A model generated the notes under the pieces. It had not been told where the DNA came from. It was given only the letters and a program-made list of their open reading frames with translations, and ran no database searches. From a bacterium (GTDB taxonomy: Bacteria; Bacteroidota; Bacteroidia; Chitinophagales; Saprospiraceae), in the NCBI GenBank assembly GCA_024742755.1, contig JANSXW010000009.1, positions 1 to 64,000 on the forward strand: a stretch of 64,000 bases of DNA, given 5' to 3'. This document shows positions 53,622-62,827 of the stretch, one piece after another (within the stretch, counting starts at the first letter, position 1; every line of letters begins with the position of its first letter). The translations under genes and the position numbers were made by a program.

Positions 53622-56600
53622 TCATGGCGTGTCGTTTTTCCTATTCCACCGATTCCGCCCCTCCATCCAAAGCGCGTACAATACCGGCACCGTAAACATC
53701 GTAATCGCCTGCAGCACCATCCCCCCAAAGGAAGGAATTGCCATCGGCAGCATGATGTCAGCACCCCGGCCGGTGGAGGTCAAAATGGGCAGCAGGGCCA
53801 GAATCGTGGTCGCCGTGGTCATCATAGCCGGGCGTACGCGCCGCAGCCCGCCTTCTACTACTGCATCCCGTATACCTTGTATGCTTTCCGGCTCATTGCG
53901 TTTGAAACTGTCTTTGAGGAAGGTAGCGACCAACACGCCATCATCGGTTGCGATACCGAAGAGAGCCAGGAAGCCGACCCACACCGCCACGCTAAGGTTG
54001 ATGGGGCGGATTTGAAACAGCTCCCGCATATCTGTCCCGAACAGGCTGAAGTTGAGGAACCAGTCCGTATCGTACAGCCCTATCATGATGAAGCCGCCGG
54101 CAAAGGCAATGAAGACCCCGGTAAAAACCATCAGCGAGATCGCTACCGAGCGGAACTGGAAGTACAAAATGAGGAAGATGATCGCCAGCGAAATGGGCAG
54201 TACAATGCTTAGCCGCCGGCTGGCCCGCACTTGCTGCTCGTAATTTCCCGCAAACCGGTAACTGATGGAGGGCGGGACTTCCAGCTCCCCGGCTTCAATC
54301 TGCTCCTGCAGGTAAGCTTTGGCATTTTCCACGACTTCTACCTCCGCGTAGCCGTCTTCCCGGTCGAAAAGGACGTAACCGATCAGAAAGCCATCCTCGC
54401 TCTTGATGGCCTGCGGCCCGGCTTCGTAGCGGATATCCACCAGCTGCCCGAGCGGGATAGGCTGACCGGTAGCTGTAGGTACGTACACTCGTTTCAGCGC
54501 TTCCGGGTCATCGCGCAGCTCGCGGGGGTAGCGCACCCGTATGGCGTAGCGCTCCCGGCCCTCCACGGTGGTGGTCATGGCCATTCCGCCAATAGCGGCC
54601 TGAATGTGCTGCTGTACCTGCTCCACTGTGAGCCCGTAGCGGCTGATGGCCTGCCGGTCGATATCGAGCAGCAGGTAGGGCTTGCCGACGATGCGGTCTG
54701 CAAACACGGCCGAGGCTTTAACCCCTTCCACCTCTTTGAGCAGCTTTTCCAGTTTCAGGCCGAATGCCTCGATGGTTTCCAGGTCGTTGCCCTGTACCTT
54801 GATGCCCATCGGCGCGCGCATGCCCGTTTGCAGCATGACGAGGCGGGTCTCAATCGGCTGCAGCTTGGGCGCGGAGGTGACGCCCGGCAGTTTGGTCACC
54901 TGCACAATTTCATTCCAGATATCATCCGGGCTTTTGATTTCATCGCGCCACTGCCGGAAGTAACGGCCACTTTCATCGGGGATCAGTTCGCCAGCCTCAT
55001 CGCGCACGTATTCACCATCCTCGTAGCGGAAGCGGATGCGCTGCCCGGCTTCGTTGGTCTTGTACTCCGATTTGTAGAGGATGACATTTTCGTACATCGA
55101 CATGGGTGCGGGGTCGAGTGCGGTATTGGCCCGCCCGGCTTTGCCTACCACTGACTTGACCTCCGGGATAGCCGTAACCGCCATATCGAGCAGCCGCAGG
55201 TTTTTGATATTCTCCTGCATGCCGGAGTGTGGCATAGAGGTGGGCATCAGCAGGAAAGCGCCCTCGTCCAGGGCCGGCATGAATTCCTCCCCGGTATTTT
55301 GGTATACCCGAAATCCGAGGAAGACCACCAGGCCGACCACCAGGAGGAAGAGCAGCTTGAACCGTAGCAGGAACCGGAGGATAGGCTCGTAGTAGTAGAT
55401 GACCAGGTGGAAAAACGCGATGAGGGCACCCGCCAAAAGCACTACAAACAGGAAGTTGGTAAAGGTGCTCTTCACCACGCCCAGCGGCATCCATACACTG
55501 GCCAGCAGCCAGGTGACAATCAGGGCGTAAAGGATATTCGTAGCCCAGGACGCCCAGCGTGCGGCCCGCTCGCTTGCCCGCTCCTTCAGCCGGTAATTGA
55601 CCCAGCCGGCCAGCCCGATCAGCAGTAGCGTGGCGCCGTAGAAGGCATGGCCAAAAATAAGGAGGAACAAGCCGCCCAGCACCGCCAGACCATTGGCGAT
55701 ATAGGTGGTGGTCCGGGAGCGCGACTGCGTGGAAAATACACTGTGCGCTACCGCCGGCAGAATGGTAATGGCGACGATGATGGCGGCGATCAGGGCAAAG
55801 GTCTTGGTGTAGGCGAGGGGCCGGAACAGCTTGCCCTCCGCTGCTTCCATGGTGAAAACGGGCAGAAAGCTGACCACCGTCGTAGCCACCGCTGTTACAA
55901 CTGCCGAGGCGACTTCGGTCGTAGCTTTGTAGATGGTCGTCATCAGGGGCTCGCCGGGCGGGGCTTCTTCCATGCGGTTGACCATGCTCTCGACCAGCAC
56001 AATTCCCATATCCACCATGGTGCCGATGGCGATGGCAATGCCGGACAGCGCCACAATATTGGCATCCACCCCGAAGTAGCGCATGGCGATGAAGCACATC
56101 AGCACGGCGACGGGCAGGGACCCAGACACCAGCAGGGAAGAGCGGAGGTTGAGCAGCATCAGTATGATGACGATGATGGTGATGAGCACCTCCAGCTTCA
56201 GGGCTTCCTCCAGCGTGCCGATGGTTTCGTTGATGAGCTCGGTACGGTCGTAAAAGGGGATGACTTTCACCTGAGAGGTCGTGCCATCCGCCAGTTGTTT
56301 GGAAGGCAGGCCGGGCTCCAGCTCGGCAATCCTGGCCTTCACGTTTTCGATGACCTGCATGGGATTAGCTCCATAGCGGGCGGTCACTACACCGCCTACC
56401 GCTTCTGCGCCTGACTTGTCGAGCACGCCACGCCGGGTAGCCGGGCCAAGGCTTACTCTTGCGACATCTCCTATGCGGATCGGCACGTTGTCATTTACCT
56501 TGACCACGCTCTGCTCGATGTCCTCAATATTTTCCACGTACCCCAGTCCGCGCACAAAGTACTCCGCCCGGTTAATTTCCATCGTCTGTGCGCCTACATC

Positions 56601-57299
56601 AATATTGCTACCACGGACCGCGTTCATCACCTGTTGCAGGGTCACACCGTAGGACTTCATCTTGTCCGGGTCGACGTCCACCTGATACTCTTTCACAAAC
56701 CCGCCTACAGAAGCCACCTCAGACACGCCTTCCGCCGCCGACAGCCCGTAGCGCACGTAGAAGTCCTGAATACTGCGCAGCTCGTGCAGGTCCCAGCCCC
56801 CTGTGGCGTTGCCGGCAGAGTCGCGGCCTTCCAGCGTGTACCAGTAAATCTGCCCCAGCGCCGTGGCATCCGGGCCGAGGGTAGGCTGCACGCCCTCCGG
56901 CAGGGTATTAGCGGGCAGGGCATTGAGCTTTTCCAGTATGCGGCTGCGGCTCCAATAGAACTCGATCTCTTCATCAAAGATGACGTAGATACTGGAGAAG
57001 CCAAACATAGAATTGCTGCGGATGCTCTCCACTCCCGGTATGCCCAGCAGGGCCGTCGTGAGCGGGTAGGTAATCTGATCCTCCACGTCCTCCGGCGAGC
57101 GGCCGGGCCACTTGGTGAAGACGATCTGCTGGTTTTCACCAATATCGGGTATGGCGTCCACCGCCACCGGGTCGCGGGGCAATTGGCTGATCCCAAAATC
57201 GAAAGGTGCCGTAGCCAGCCCCCAGCCGACAAAGCCGATGAGCAGCAGGTAGGCGACCAGTTTATTGTCGAGGAAAAACTTGATAAAACGATTCAGCAT
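53622..57299 (-). CDS. RND heavy-metal efflux pump, CusA/CzcA family
   Basis: The 1225-residue pump is an HME-RND transporter. The transmembrane motif GTMVDMGIVLVES (about 420) is of the CusA type. Periplasmic Met residues in APMSMYENVI (about 731) and VMLQTGMRAPM (about 820) line up with the Met relay of CusA, so Cu(I)/Ag(I) export is likely. It is about 180 residues longer than E. coli CusA (1047 aa). Extra hydrophobic segments lie at about 528-645, in the middle of the first half. ATG at 57299 (MLNRFIKFFLDNKLVAYLL) gives the conserved start. Confidence 0.92.
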   Translation of the reverse strand: MLNRFIKFFLDNKLVAYLLLIGFVGWGLATAPFDFGISQLPRDPVAVDAIPDIGENQQIVFTKWPGRSPEDVEDQITYPLTTALLGIPGVESIRSNSMFGFSSIYVIFDEEIEFYWSRSRILEKLNALPANTLPEGVQPTLGPDATALGQIYWYTLEGRDSAGNATGGWDLHELRSIQDFYVRYGLSAAEGVSEVASVGGFVKEYQVDVDPDKMKSYGVTLQQVMNAVRGSNIDVGAQTMEINRAEYFVRGLGYVENIEDIEQSVVKVNDNVPIRIGDVARVSLGPATRRGVLDKSGAEAVGGVVTARYGANPMQVIENVKARIAELEPGLPSKQLADGTTSQVKVIPFYDRTELINETIGTLEEALKLEVLITIIVIILMLLNLRSSLLVSGSLPVAVLMCFIAMRYFGVDANIVALSGIAIAIGTMVDMGIVLVESMVNRMEEAPPGEPLMTTIYKATTEVASAVVTAVATTVVSFLPVFTMEAAEGKLFRPLAYTKTFALIAAIIVAITILPAVAHSVFSTQSRSRTTTYIANGLAVLGGLFLLIFGHAFYGATLLLIGLAGWVNYRLKERASERAARWASWATNILYALIVTWLLASVWMPLGVVKSTFTNFLFVVLLAGALIAFFHLVIYYYEPILRFLLRFKLLFLLVVGLVVFLGFRVYQNTGEEFMPALDEGAFLLMPTSMPHSGMQENIKNLRLLDMAVTAIPEVKSVVGKAGRANTALDPAPMSMYENVILYKSEYKTNEAGQRIRFRYEDGEYVRDEAGELIPDESGRYFRQWRDEIKSPDDIWNEIVQVTKLPGVTSAPKLQPIETRLVMLQTGMRAPMGIKVQGNDLETIEAFGLKLEKLLKEVEGVKASAVFADRIVGKPYLLLDIDRQAISRYGLTVEQVQQHIQAAIGGMAMTTTVEGRERYAIRVRYPRELRDDPEALKRVYVPTATGQPIPLGQLVDIRYEAGPQAIKSEDGFLIGYVLFDREDGYAEVEVVENAKAYLQEQIEAGELEVPPSISYRFAGNYEQQVRASRRLSIVLPISLAIIFLILYFQFRSVAISLMVFTGVFIAFAGGFIMIGLYDTDWFLNFSLFGTDMRELFQIRPINLSVAVWVGFLALFGIATDDGVLVATFLKDSFKRNEPESIQGIRDAVVEGGLRRVRPAMMTTATTILALLPILTSTGRGADIMLPMAIPSFGGMVLQAITMFTVPVLYALWMEGRNRWNRKNDTP

Positions 57300-57451
57300 G
57301 GAAGGTAACTTTCCGGTGTACAATAGGCGGAGTGCCTTTGCAAAATAGCGAGTTTACACCAGCGGTGCTTACGCAAAAGCGGTCTAAGCATCGGATAGGC
57401 ATATCAGCTCGCGCGCCGCTGAGCAATCGTCAGCAGCCGGGAAAGCCATTT

Positions 57452-57910
57452 TTATAACAAGAAGGATTGGGTCAGGACAGGGATATCCCTGGGTAGGAGG
57501 GGCGGTTTGTAGTTGAGATAGGGAGCAGGCGAAGCAGTGAAGCCTTCAGCGGGCAGCAGGCTGACGGCATGAGCAAACAGGAAATACTGCAGGCTTGGAT
57601 TGAGCTCCAGCTCCGCTGCGGTTTGCGTTTGGCGGTCGTGCTCTGCTTCTACCTGCACGGTGTGGTTATCGCAGCAATCGGCTTTTTCCAGTGCCGCCTC
57701 CCCTTTTTCCAGCATCATTTTCCGGTGGTGGGGGCAGGTGATTTTGGCAGCAGCCTGTTCGTGGCAGCTCGGCGCTTTGCCCCAGAAGCTGATGGACTTC
57801 AGCTCGCCTTTGCAGAAATGCATATCTACCGCAAAGCTCACTGAGGAGGTGAGGAGCAGTAGTGCCATGATCAGGGCGATGGGGCGGTATGTGCGTTGCG
57901 GTTGAAGCAT
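57452..57910 (-). CDS. HYC_CC_PP family protein
   Basis: The 152-residue exported protein has a signal peptide-like start. Conserved Cys/His in DMHFCKGELKSISFWGKAPSC, CPHH and ADCCDNHTVQ follow, the pattern of the Bacteroidota HYC_CC_PP family. Members head metal-efflux loci and are likely metal binding. It lies 150 bp upstream of the CusA-like gene on the same strand, fitting an operon head. Confidence 0.78.
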   Translation of the reverse strand: MLQPQRTYRPIALIMALLLLTSSVSFAVDMHFCKGELKSISFWGKAPSCHEQAAAKITCPHHRKMMLEKGEAALEKADCCDNHTVQVEAEHDRQTQTAAELELNPSLQYFLFAHAVSLLPAEGFTASPAPYLNYKPPLLPRDIPVLTQSFLL

Positions 57911-57973
57911 TTGCTGTTGACGAATATACAGCTTTTGGGGTGGAAATGTTTGGTATTGATGAAATCGAAGCGA

Positions 57974-58645
57974 TCAATTGCCTTGTGGCAGGGCGTATTC
58001 CTGATCAATGGCAGACAGTATCTCTAAAAAGCTAGTGTCTTTACGGTGCGCAAAAAGGGAAAGCTGCAACTTATCGTTGGCATCAAATGGCATATAAAAA
58101 ACATGAGCTTGATTTGCAGAAAAACGCTGGAGCAGTTTTGGGAAGTCCATTCGCGTGAGTTTTGAAGCTGGACGCAAATAGCTGGTGATCTGCTGCAACA
58201 GTTCCGAAGGGTCAAAGCACTCGTTTTTGGGAAGGATAACACCAAACCTAAAATTTGTGTGCAACTGCTGCTCCATAATGTAGCTGATATTGTCTTCGGT
58301 ACCACGAATGACGGCACCTAGCAGGGAATAATGGTTATTCTCCTCCAATTCTTCTTCCCAGACGTCCGCTTCAGATAGCTGCCCTGCCTGCAATACACCA
58401 TAAAACATCTTTTTATAGCTGCGCGTACGGCGCTTGCGCTGCGGGCCAGGCTCCAAGTACACCAAGAAGAGTTGATGGCGCTCCATCGTTTTGACAAAAA
58501 AATCGGCAAGCAAGGAGGAAAAACCCGCTCTGTCAATGCTCAATGTGCTATAGCGGATGGACGCATACGCTTCTAGCTCCTGACTAGGCAGGGTTTGATA
58601 CGGGAACTGCTCCTCGCTGACGATGCTGTGTTGGACGTTGATCAT
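57974..58645 (-). CDS. Hypothetical protein
   Basis: The 223-residue product has no signal peptide, membrane segment or motif I recognise. It has mixed alpha/beta sequence, such as YGVLQAGQLSEADVWEEELEENNHYSLLG and HVFYMPFDANDKLQLSLFAH. It stands alone between the metal cluster and the restriction-modification operon, divergent from hsdM. It is probably real: the frame is long, codon use resembles neighbours and there is no competing frame. Confidence 0.55.
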   Translation of the reverse strand: MINVQHSIVSEEQFPYQTLPSQELEAYASIRYSTLSIDRAGFSSLLADFFVKTMERHQLFLVYLEPGPQRKRRTRSYKKMFYGVLQAGQLSEADVWEEELEENNHYSLLGAVIRGTEDNISYIMEQQLHTNFRFGVILPKNECFDPSELLQQITSYLRPASKLTRMDFPKLLQRFSANQAHVFYMPFDANDKLQLSLFAHRKDTSFLEILSAIDQEYALPQGN

Positions 58646-58970
58646 TTCTTCCGGTAGTAGTGTTTCTTCAATTTTTCTGTCCGCTTTCCCGGAATTGAAA
58701 CCTTTCGGTACCTTTTAAGGGTTTTTCTGCCTATGATAGATATGGGCATAGCAACTTTAAGTCTGACAGACGCTCAATATAAGCGCTTTGAGAGAAAAAT
58801 GCCAGGCTTTCCCCCACTCCCGCATTCTAAAATCTCCATCTTTTCCCCTATTTTGCCCACCCCTGAGGTCGTAGCGCGGCTACCCCAAAGGCTAACAACC
58901 GAACCCTATTGCCAGCAAAAACCGTATAAGCAAACACACAGCGCCACGCTCAAAAAGACGAAACATCAGC
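58646..58970. other. Intergenic region between a hypothetical gene and hsdM
   Basis: This 325-bp gap holds the divergent promoters of the hypothetical gene and hsdM. A weak -7-like TATTTTG lies near 58853-58859. No repeat, RNA or well-supported gene was found. A short open frame from 58733 overlaps the hsdM start out of frame and looks spurious. Confidence 0.5.
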
Positions 58971-60689
58971 ATGATCAACTTCCGACAAACTGCCAATTTT
59001 ATCTGGGAAATCGCCGACCTGCTCCGCGGGGACTACAAGCAGAGCGACTACGGCAAGGTGATCCTGCCCCTGACCGTACTCCGGCGACTCGATGGGGTAC
59101 TGGCACCGACCAAGCAAAAGGTACTCGACTACCTGCCAAAATTGGAAAGCACCAATGTGCAGAATGTCGACCCGATCCTGAATAAGGTGGCCAAGCTCAA
59201 CTTCCACAACCGCTCCAGGTACGACTTTGAAACGCTGGTAGCGGACGCAGACCATCTTGCCGCCAACCTGCGGCATTACATCAATGGCTTCTCCGAAAAT
59301 GCGCGGGAGATCATCGAGTACTTTGATTTTGATGTACAGATCGACCGGCTGGAGAAAGCCGACCTGCTGTATCTCGTGGTCAAGCGCTTTCAGGAGGTAG
59401 ATATGCACCCCGATAACATGAGCAATGTGGAGGCCGGCTACCTGTTTGAAGAACTGATCCGCAAGTTTGCGGAAATCTCCAATGAGACGGCCGGGGAGCA
59501 CTTTACCCCGCGCGAAGTGATCCGCTTGATGGTCAATCTGCTGTTTATCACCGATAAGGACATCCTGACGCAGGCGGGGATTGTAAAGACCCTCTACGAC
59601 CCGGCGGGCGGTACCGGCGGTATGCTGACCGTCTCCGATGAGTACGTGCGCGAGCTGAACCCGGACGCTCGCCTGGAACTATTCGGGCAGGAAATCAACC
59701 CGGAATCCTACGCCATCTTCAAGGCAGATATGCTGATCAAGGGGCAGAATGCTTCCAACGTCAAATATGGCAACAGCTTTACGGAAGACGGCCTGGAGGG
59801 CTATACCTTTGACTACATGCTCTCCAATCCGCCCTTTGGCGTATCATGGAAAAAGGTGCAAAAGCAAATCAAAAAGGAGCACGAAGACCTAGGCTTTGCC
59901 GGCCGTTTTGGCGCGGGCCTGCCGAGGGTGAGCGATGGCTCGCTTTTGTTCCTGCAGCACATGATGGCTAAGATGAAACAGACGGAACAGGGCAGCCGCC
60001 TCGCCATTGTCTTCAATGGTTCACCGCTTTTTACCGGTAATGCAGGCAGTGGAGAAAGCGAAATCCGGCGCTGGGTGATCGAAAACGACAGGCTGGAAGC
60101 GATCATAGCCCTACCCGATCAGCTCTTTTACAATACCGGTATTTCTACCTACATCTGGGTGGTAGACAACCAAAAGCGCCCCGAGCGCAAAGGCAAGGTA
60201 CAACTGATCGATGCCACCGCTATGTTCAAGAAGATGAGCAAGAGCCTGGGCAACAAGCGGCACGAAATTAGCGAGGAGCAAATCGCGGAAATCACGCGCA
60301 TCTATGGCGACTTTGAGGAAGGGCCCTATTGCAAAATCTTCGACAATGAAGACTTTGGCTACAGCCGGATTACGGTGGAGCGCCCACAGCGGGACGAAAA
60401 CGGGGAGATCATCACCGACCGCAGGGGCAACCCCAAAGCGGATAGCTCGCTGCGGGATTACGAAAATGTGCCGCTGAAGGAGGACATTGAGGCCTATTTT
60501 GAGCGGGAAGTGCTGCCGCATGTCGAAGACGCCTGGATTGACTTTGACAAAACCAAGGTGGGCTATGAAATCAACTTTACCCGCTACTTTTACGAGTATA
60601 CGCCGCTGCGGCCGACCGAACAGATAAGGAAGGACATAGAAGAATTGCGCTTGACCATGCACGGGATAACGGAAAAAGCTGTAAATTAA
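58971..60689 (+). CDS. hsdM: Type I restriction-modification DNA methyltransferase subunit
   Basis: The 572-residue product is HsdM, an adenine-N6 methyltransferase. The N-terminal HsdM domain starts INFRQTANFIWEIADLLRGDYKQ. The AdoMet motif DPAGGTGGM (about 210) and catalytic NPPF (about 286, SNPPFGVSWKK) are present. A C-terminal helical tail (about 520-572) follows. It modifies DNA together with HsdS. ATG at 58971 gives the conserved start. The next gene, an ATPase, starts 33 bp downstream; hsdS follows that module. hsdR is not in the window. Confidence 0.95.
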   Translation: MINFRQTANFIWEIADLLRGDYKQSDYGKVILPLTVLRRLDGVLAPTKQKVLDYLPKLESTNVQNVDPILNKVAKLNFHNRSRYDFETLVADADHLAANLRHYINGFSENAREIIEYFDFDVQIDRLEKADLLYLVVKRFQEVDMHPDNMSNVEAGYLFEELIRKFAEISNETAGEHFTPREVIRLMVNLLFITDKDILTQAGIVKTLYDPAGGTGGMLTVSDEYVRELNPDARLELFGQEINPESYAIFKADMLIKGQNASNVKYGNSFTEDGLEGYTFDYMLSNPPFGVSWKKVQKQIKKEHEDLGFAGRFGAGLPRVSDGSLLFLQHMMAKMKQTEQGSRLAIVFNGSPLFTGNAGSGESEIRRWVIENDRLEAIIALPDQLFYNTGISTYIWVVDNQKRPERKGKVQLIDATAMFKKMSKSLGNKRHEISEEQIAEITRIYGDFEEGPYCKIFDNEDFGYSRITVERPQRDENGEIITDRRGNPKADSSLRDYENVPLKEDIEAYFEREVLPHVEDAWIDFDKTKVGYEINFTRYFYEYTPLRPTEQIRKDIEELRLTMHGITEKAVN

Positions 60690-60722
60690 GTTCTTCATTT
60701 TACCACAACTAACTGGCTGAAG

Positions 60723-62003
60723 ATGTATATCACAAAAGCAGTACTCAATAAAATCCGGAATATTGATCATCTGGAGATATCCTTCTCTAAGCCAGCGGGA
60801 TGGCATGTACTCATCGGGGATAATGGAGCTGGAAAATCTACTATTCTTAGGGCAATTGCTTTAGCAATTATCGGACCATATGAGTCTAGTGCCCTTCGTT
60901 TGGGACTGCACAGTTTCCTGCGTATGGGGTTTGATGAAGGATCTGTGGAATTGATGGTAAAAAGACATGCTGATCATGATAGATATGCGACAAATTCAGC
61001 CCCACTAAAGCGCCCATTTAATGCCGGAATAAAGATTAAAAGAGTAGGCAGCAATGGAAGGAGTACAGCCAAGATTGAAACACTGAGAGAATACAAGCAT
61101 GCCAAAAACTACATCTGGAGTAGTAAAGAAGGCTGGTTCGCCACCTCTTTTGGTCCATTCCGTCGCTTTACAGGGGGCAATAAAGAATGGGATAAAGTCT
61201 ACTACGCCAATCCCCGGGCTGGCGCTCATCTCTCTATATTTGGAGAAGATGTAGCCCTGACCGAAAGCCTCGAATGGTTGCGAGAACTCAATTACAAGCG
61301 GTTGGAGCAAAATGATGAGGCCACCTTTATTTTGAACAATCTCCGAAACTTCATCAATAAAGGGGAGTTACTACCTCATGGCAGCAAAATCGAAGACGTT
61401 TCCTCAGAAGGCGTTTATTTGCTGGATGGCAATGGGCAACAAATTGAAATCACGGAAATGAGCGATGGTTTCCGATCTATACTAAGTCTAACTTTTGAGC
61501 TGTTGCGTCAGATGATCTTAACTTATGGTGCAAAAAAAGTATTCAAGGGTTTTGAATCCGATGATTTTACCATTTCCATGCCCGGTGTGGTTATCATTGA
61601 TGAGATAGATGCACACCTGCATCCCACCTGGCAAGCACGAATTGGGCAATGGTTTACTCGCTGCTTCCCGGAAATACAGTTTATTGTTACCACACATAGC
61701 CCCATTATTTGCCGGGCGGCCGACCGTGGCTCTGTATGGCGATTGGCAGCACCTGGTTCTAACGCACAAGCGGAGCAAGTGACAGGCACTGCGCTTAAAC
61801 GCCTGATTTACGGCAATATACTTGATGCCTATAGTACAGAGATGTTTGGAGAAGGCACTACTAGCTCTCCGGACACCACTCGGATGCTGGAGGAACTGGC
61901 GCGGCTCAATAAGAAGTCGATCATCGGAGAGATTTCAGATGAAGAACGGGCACGACGGGAGGAGCTTTTAAGCATACTGCCTACAGAATCGGTGAGCTCA
62001 TGA
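60723..62003 (+). CDS. RecF/SMC-like ATPase, PtuA-like
   Basis: The 426-residue product is an ABC-type ATPase of the AAA_15/21 (RecF/OLD/PtuA) class. It has Walker A GDNGAGKST (about 32), the signature-like EMSDGFRSILSLTFELL (about 248), Walker B VVIIDEIDAHLHP (about 289) and H-loop VTTHSP. There is no TOPRIM domain, unlike OLD proteins. It overlaps the downstream HNH gene by 4 bp (ATGA), the Septu (PtuAB) arrangement. Base composition is AT-richer than hsdM. It probably senses infection and drives or gates the nuclease, as in Septu; that is inferred. Confidence 0.85.
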   Translation: MYITKAVLNKIRNIDHLEISFSKPAGWHVLIGDNGAGKSTILRAIALAIIGPYESSALRLGLHSFLRMGFDEGSVELMVKRHADHDRYATNSAPLKRPFNAGIKIKRVGSNGRSTAKIETLREYKHAKNYIWSSKEGWFATSFGPFRRFTGGNKEWDKVYYANPRAGAHLSIFGEDVALTESLEWLRELNYKRLEQNDEATFILNNLRNFINKGELLPHGSKIEDVSSEGVYLLDGNGQQIEITEMSDGFRSILSLTFELLRQMILTYGAKKVFKGFESDDFTISMPGVVIIDEIDAHLHPTWQARIGQWFTRCFPEIQFIVTTHSPIICRAADRGSVWRLAAPGSNAQAEQVTGTALKRLIYGNILDAYSTEMFGEGTTSSPDTTRMLEELARLNKKSIIGEISDEERARREELLSILPTESVSS

Positions 62004-62806
62004 TACGGTTGCCTGATAAAAGTTTATCAGATGCTACGCTTGCGGCCCTGGCGAACTACCAACAAGAGGTGAATGGGGCGGGCGCGTACGCTGAGCAAGT
62101 AGCAAAGGCCAAGGATATCTGGGGTGCCAGACGCCGTAACAGGCCTTTTGATGAAGTCAAAAACGTGCTGACAGAAATGTGCTCCGGTGCCCGCCGTTGT
62201 GGGTACTGTGAAGACTCCATGGCAGATGAAGTCGAGCATATCTGGCCTAAAGATTTATATCCAGAACGTACTTTTGTCTGGGAAAACTACCTCTATGCTT
62301 GCGGGCCATGCAATGGGCCTAAGAACAATAGGTTTGCTATTTTTCCAGATGCCAACCCCACACAAAAGACGGAGCTTTCACACCCAAATGCGGGACCGGT
62401 ACAACCACCTTTAGGTCGCCCGGTACTTATTGACCCCAGAGTAGAAGACCCCCTGCAATTCCTCTGGCTCGATGTCACCGGCACTTTTGCTTTCACCCCT
62501 GTGGAAGATGATGAGAGCACTATCAGCTGGAAGCGGGCAGATTATACCATTGATGTCTTAAACCTCAACAGCCGGGATGCCCTGATTGAAGCCCGCAGAA
62601 ACGCCTATGGCAGCTACCGTAGCCGTTTGTTCGAGTACGTGACACGCATGGAAAACAACGAGGATGAAGCTCAGCTGCAAGCCATTGAACAGGAAATAAA
62701 GCGGGAAGGGCACCCCACTGTTTGGCGGGAGATGAAACGGCAGCAAGTATTTATCTCAGAGCTTAAAGACCTTTTTGACCGAGCCCCACAGACCCTAAAT
62801 TGGTAA
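62000..62806 (+). CDS. HNH endonuclease, PtuB-like
   Basis: The 268-residue product has an HNH/zinc-finger core: RRCGYCEDSM (Cys about 68 and 71), DEVEHIWPK (His about 80), and ACGPCNGPKNNRF (Cys about 101 and 104). This CxYC...EHIxPK...CxxCNxxK pattern is that of PtuB-type and related HNH nucleases. A C-terminal region (about 130-268) of unknown fold follows, with LIDPRVEDP. It overlaps the ATPase stop by 4 bp, so translation is coupled. hsdS starts 21 bp downstream, hence one operon with hsdM. Confidence 0.82.
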   Translation: MIRLPDKSLSDATLAALANYQQEVNGAGAYAEQVAKAKDIWGARRRNRPFDEVKNVLTEMCSGARRCGYCEDSMADEVEHIWPKDLYPERTFVWENYLYACGPCNGPKNNRFAIFPDANPTQKTELSHPNAGPVQPPLGRPVLIDPRVEDPLQFLWLDVTGTFAFTPVEDDESTISWKRADYTIDVLNLNSRDALIEARRNAYGSYRSRLFEYVTRMENNEDEAQLQAIEQEIKREGHPTVWREMKRQQVFISELKDLFDRAPQTLNW

Positions 62807-62827
62807 ATATCCTTAAATCAAAACCAC

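Noticed and set aside
58733-59185. Small plus-strand frame upstream of and overlapping the hsdM start
   Set aside because: It overlaps hsdM out of frame and has no family resemblance or convincing start site.
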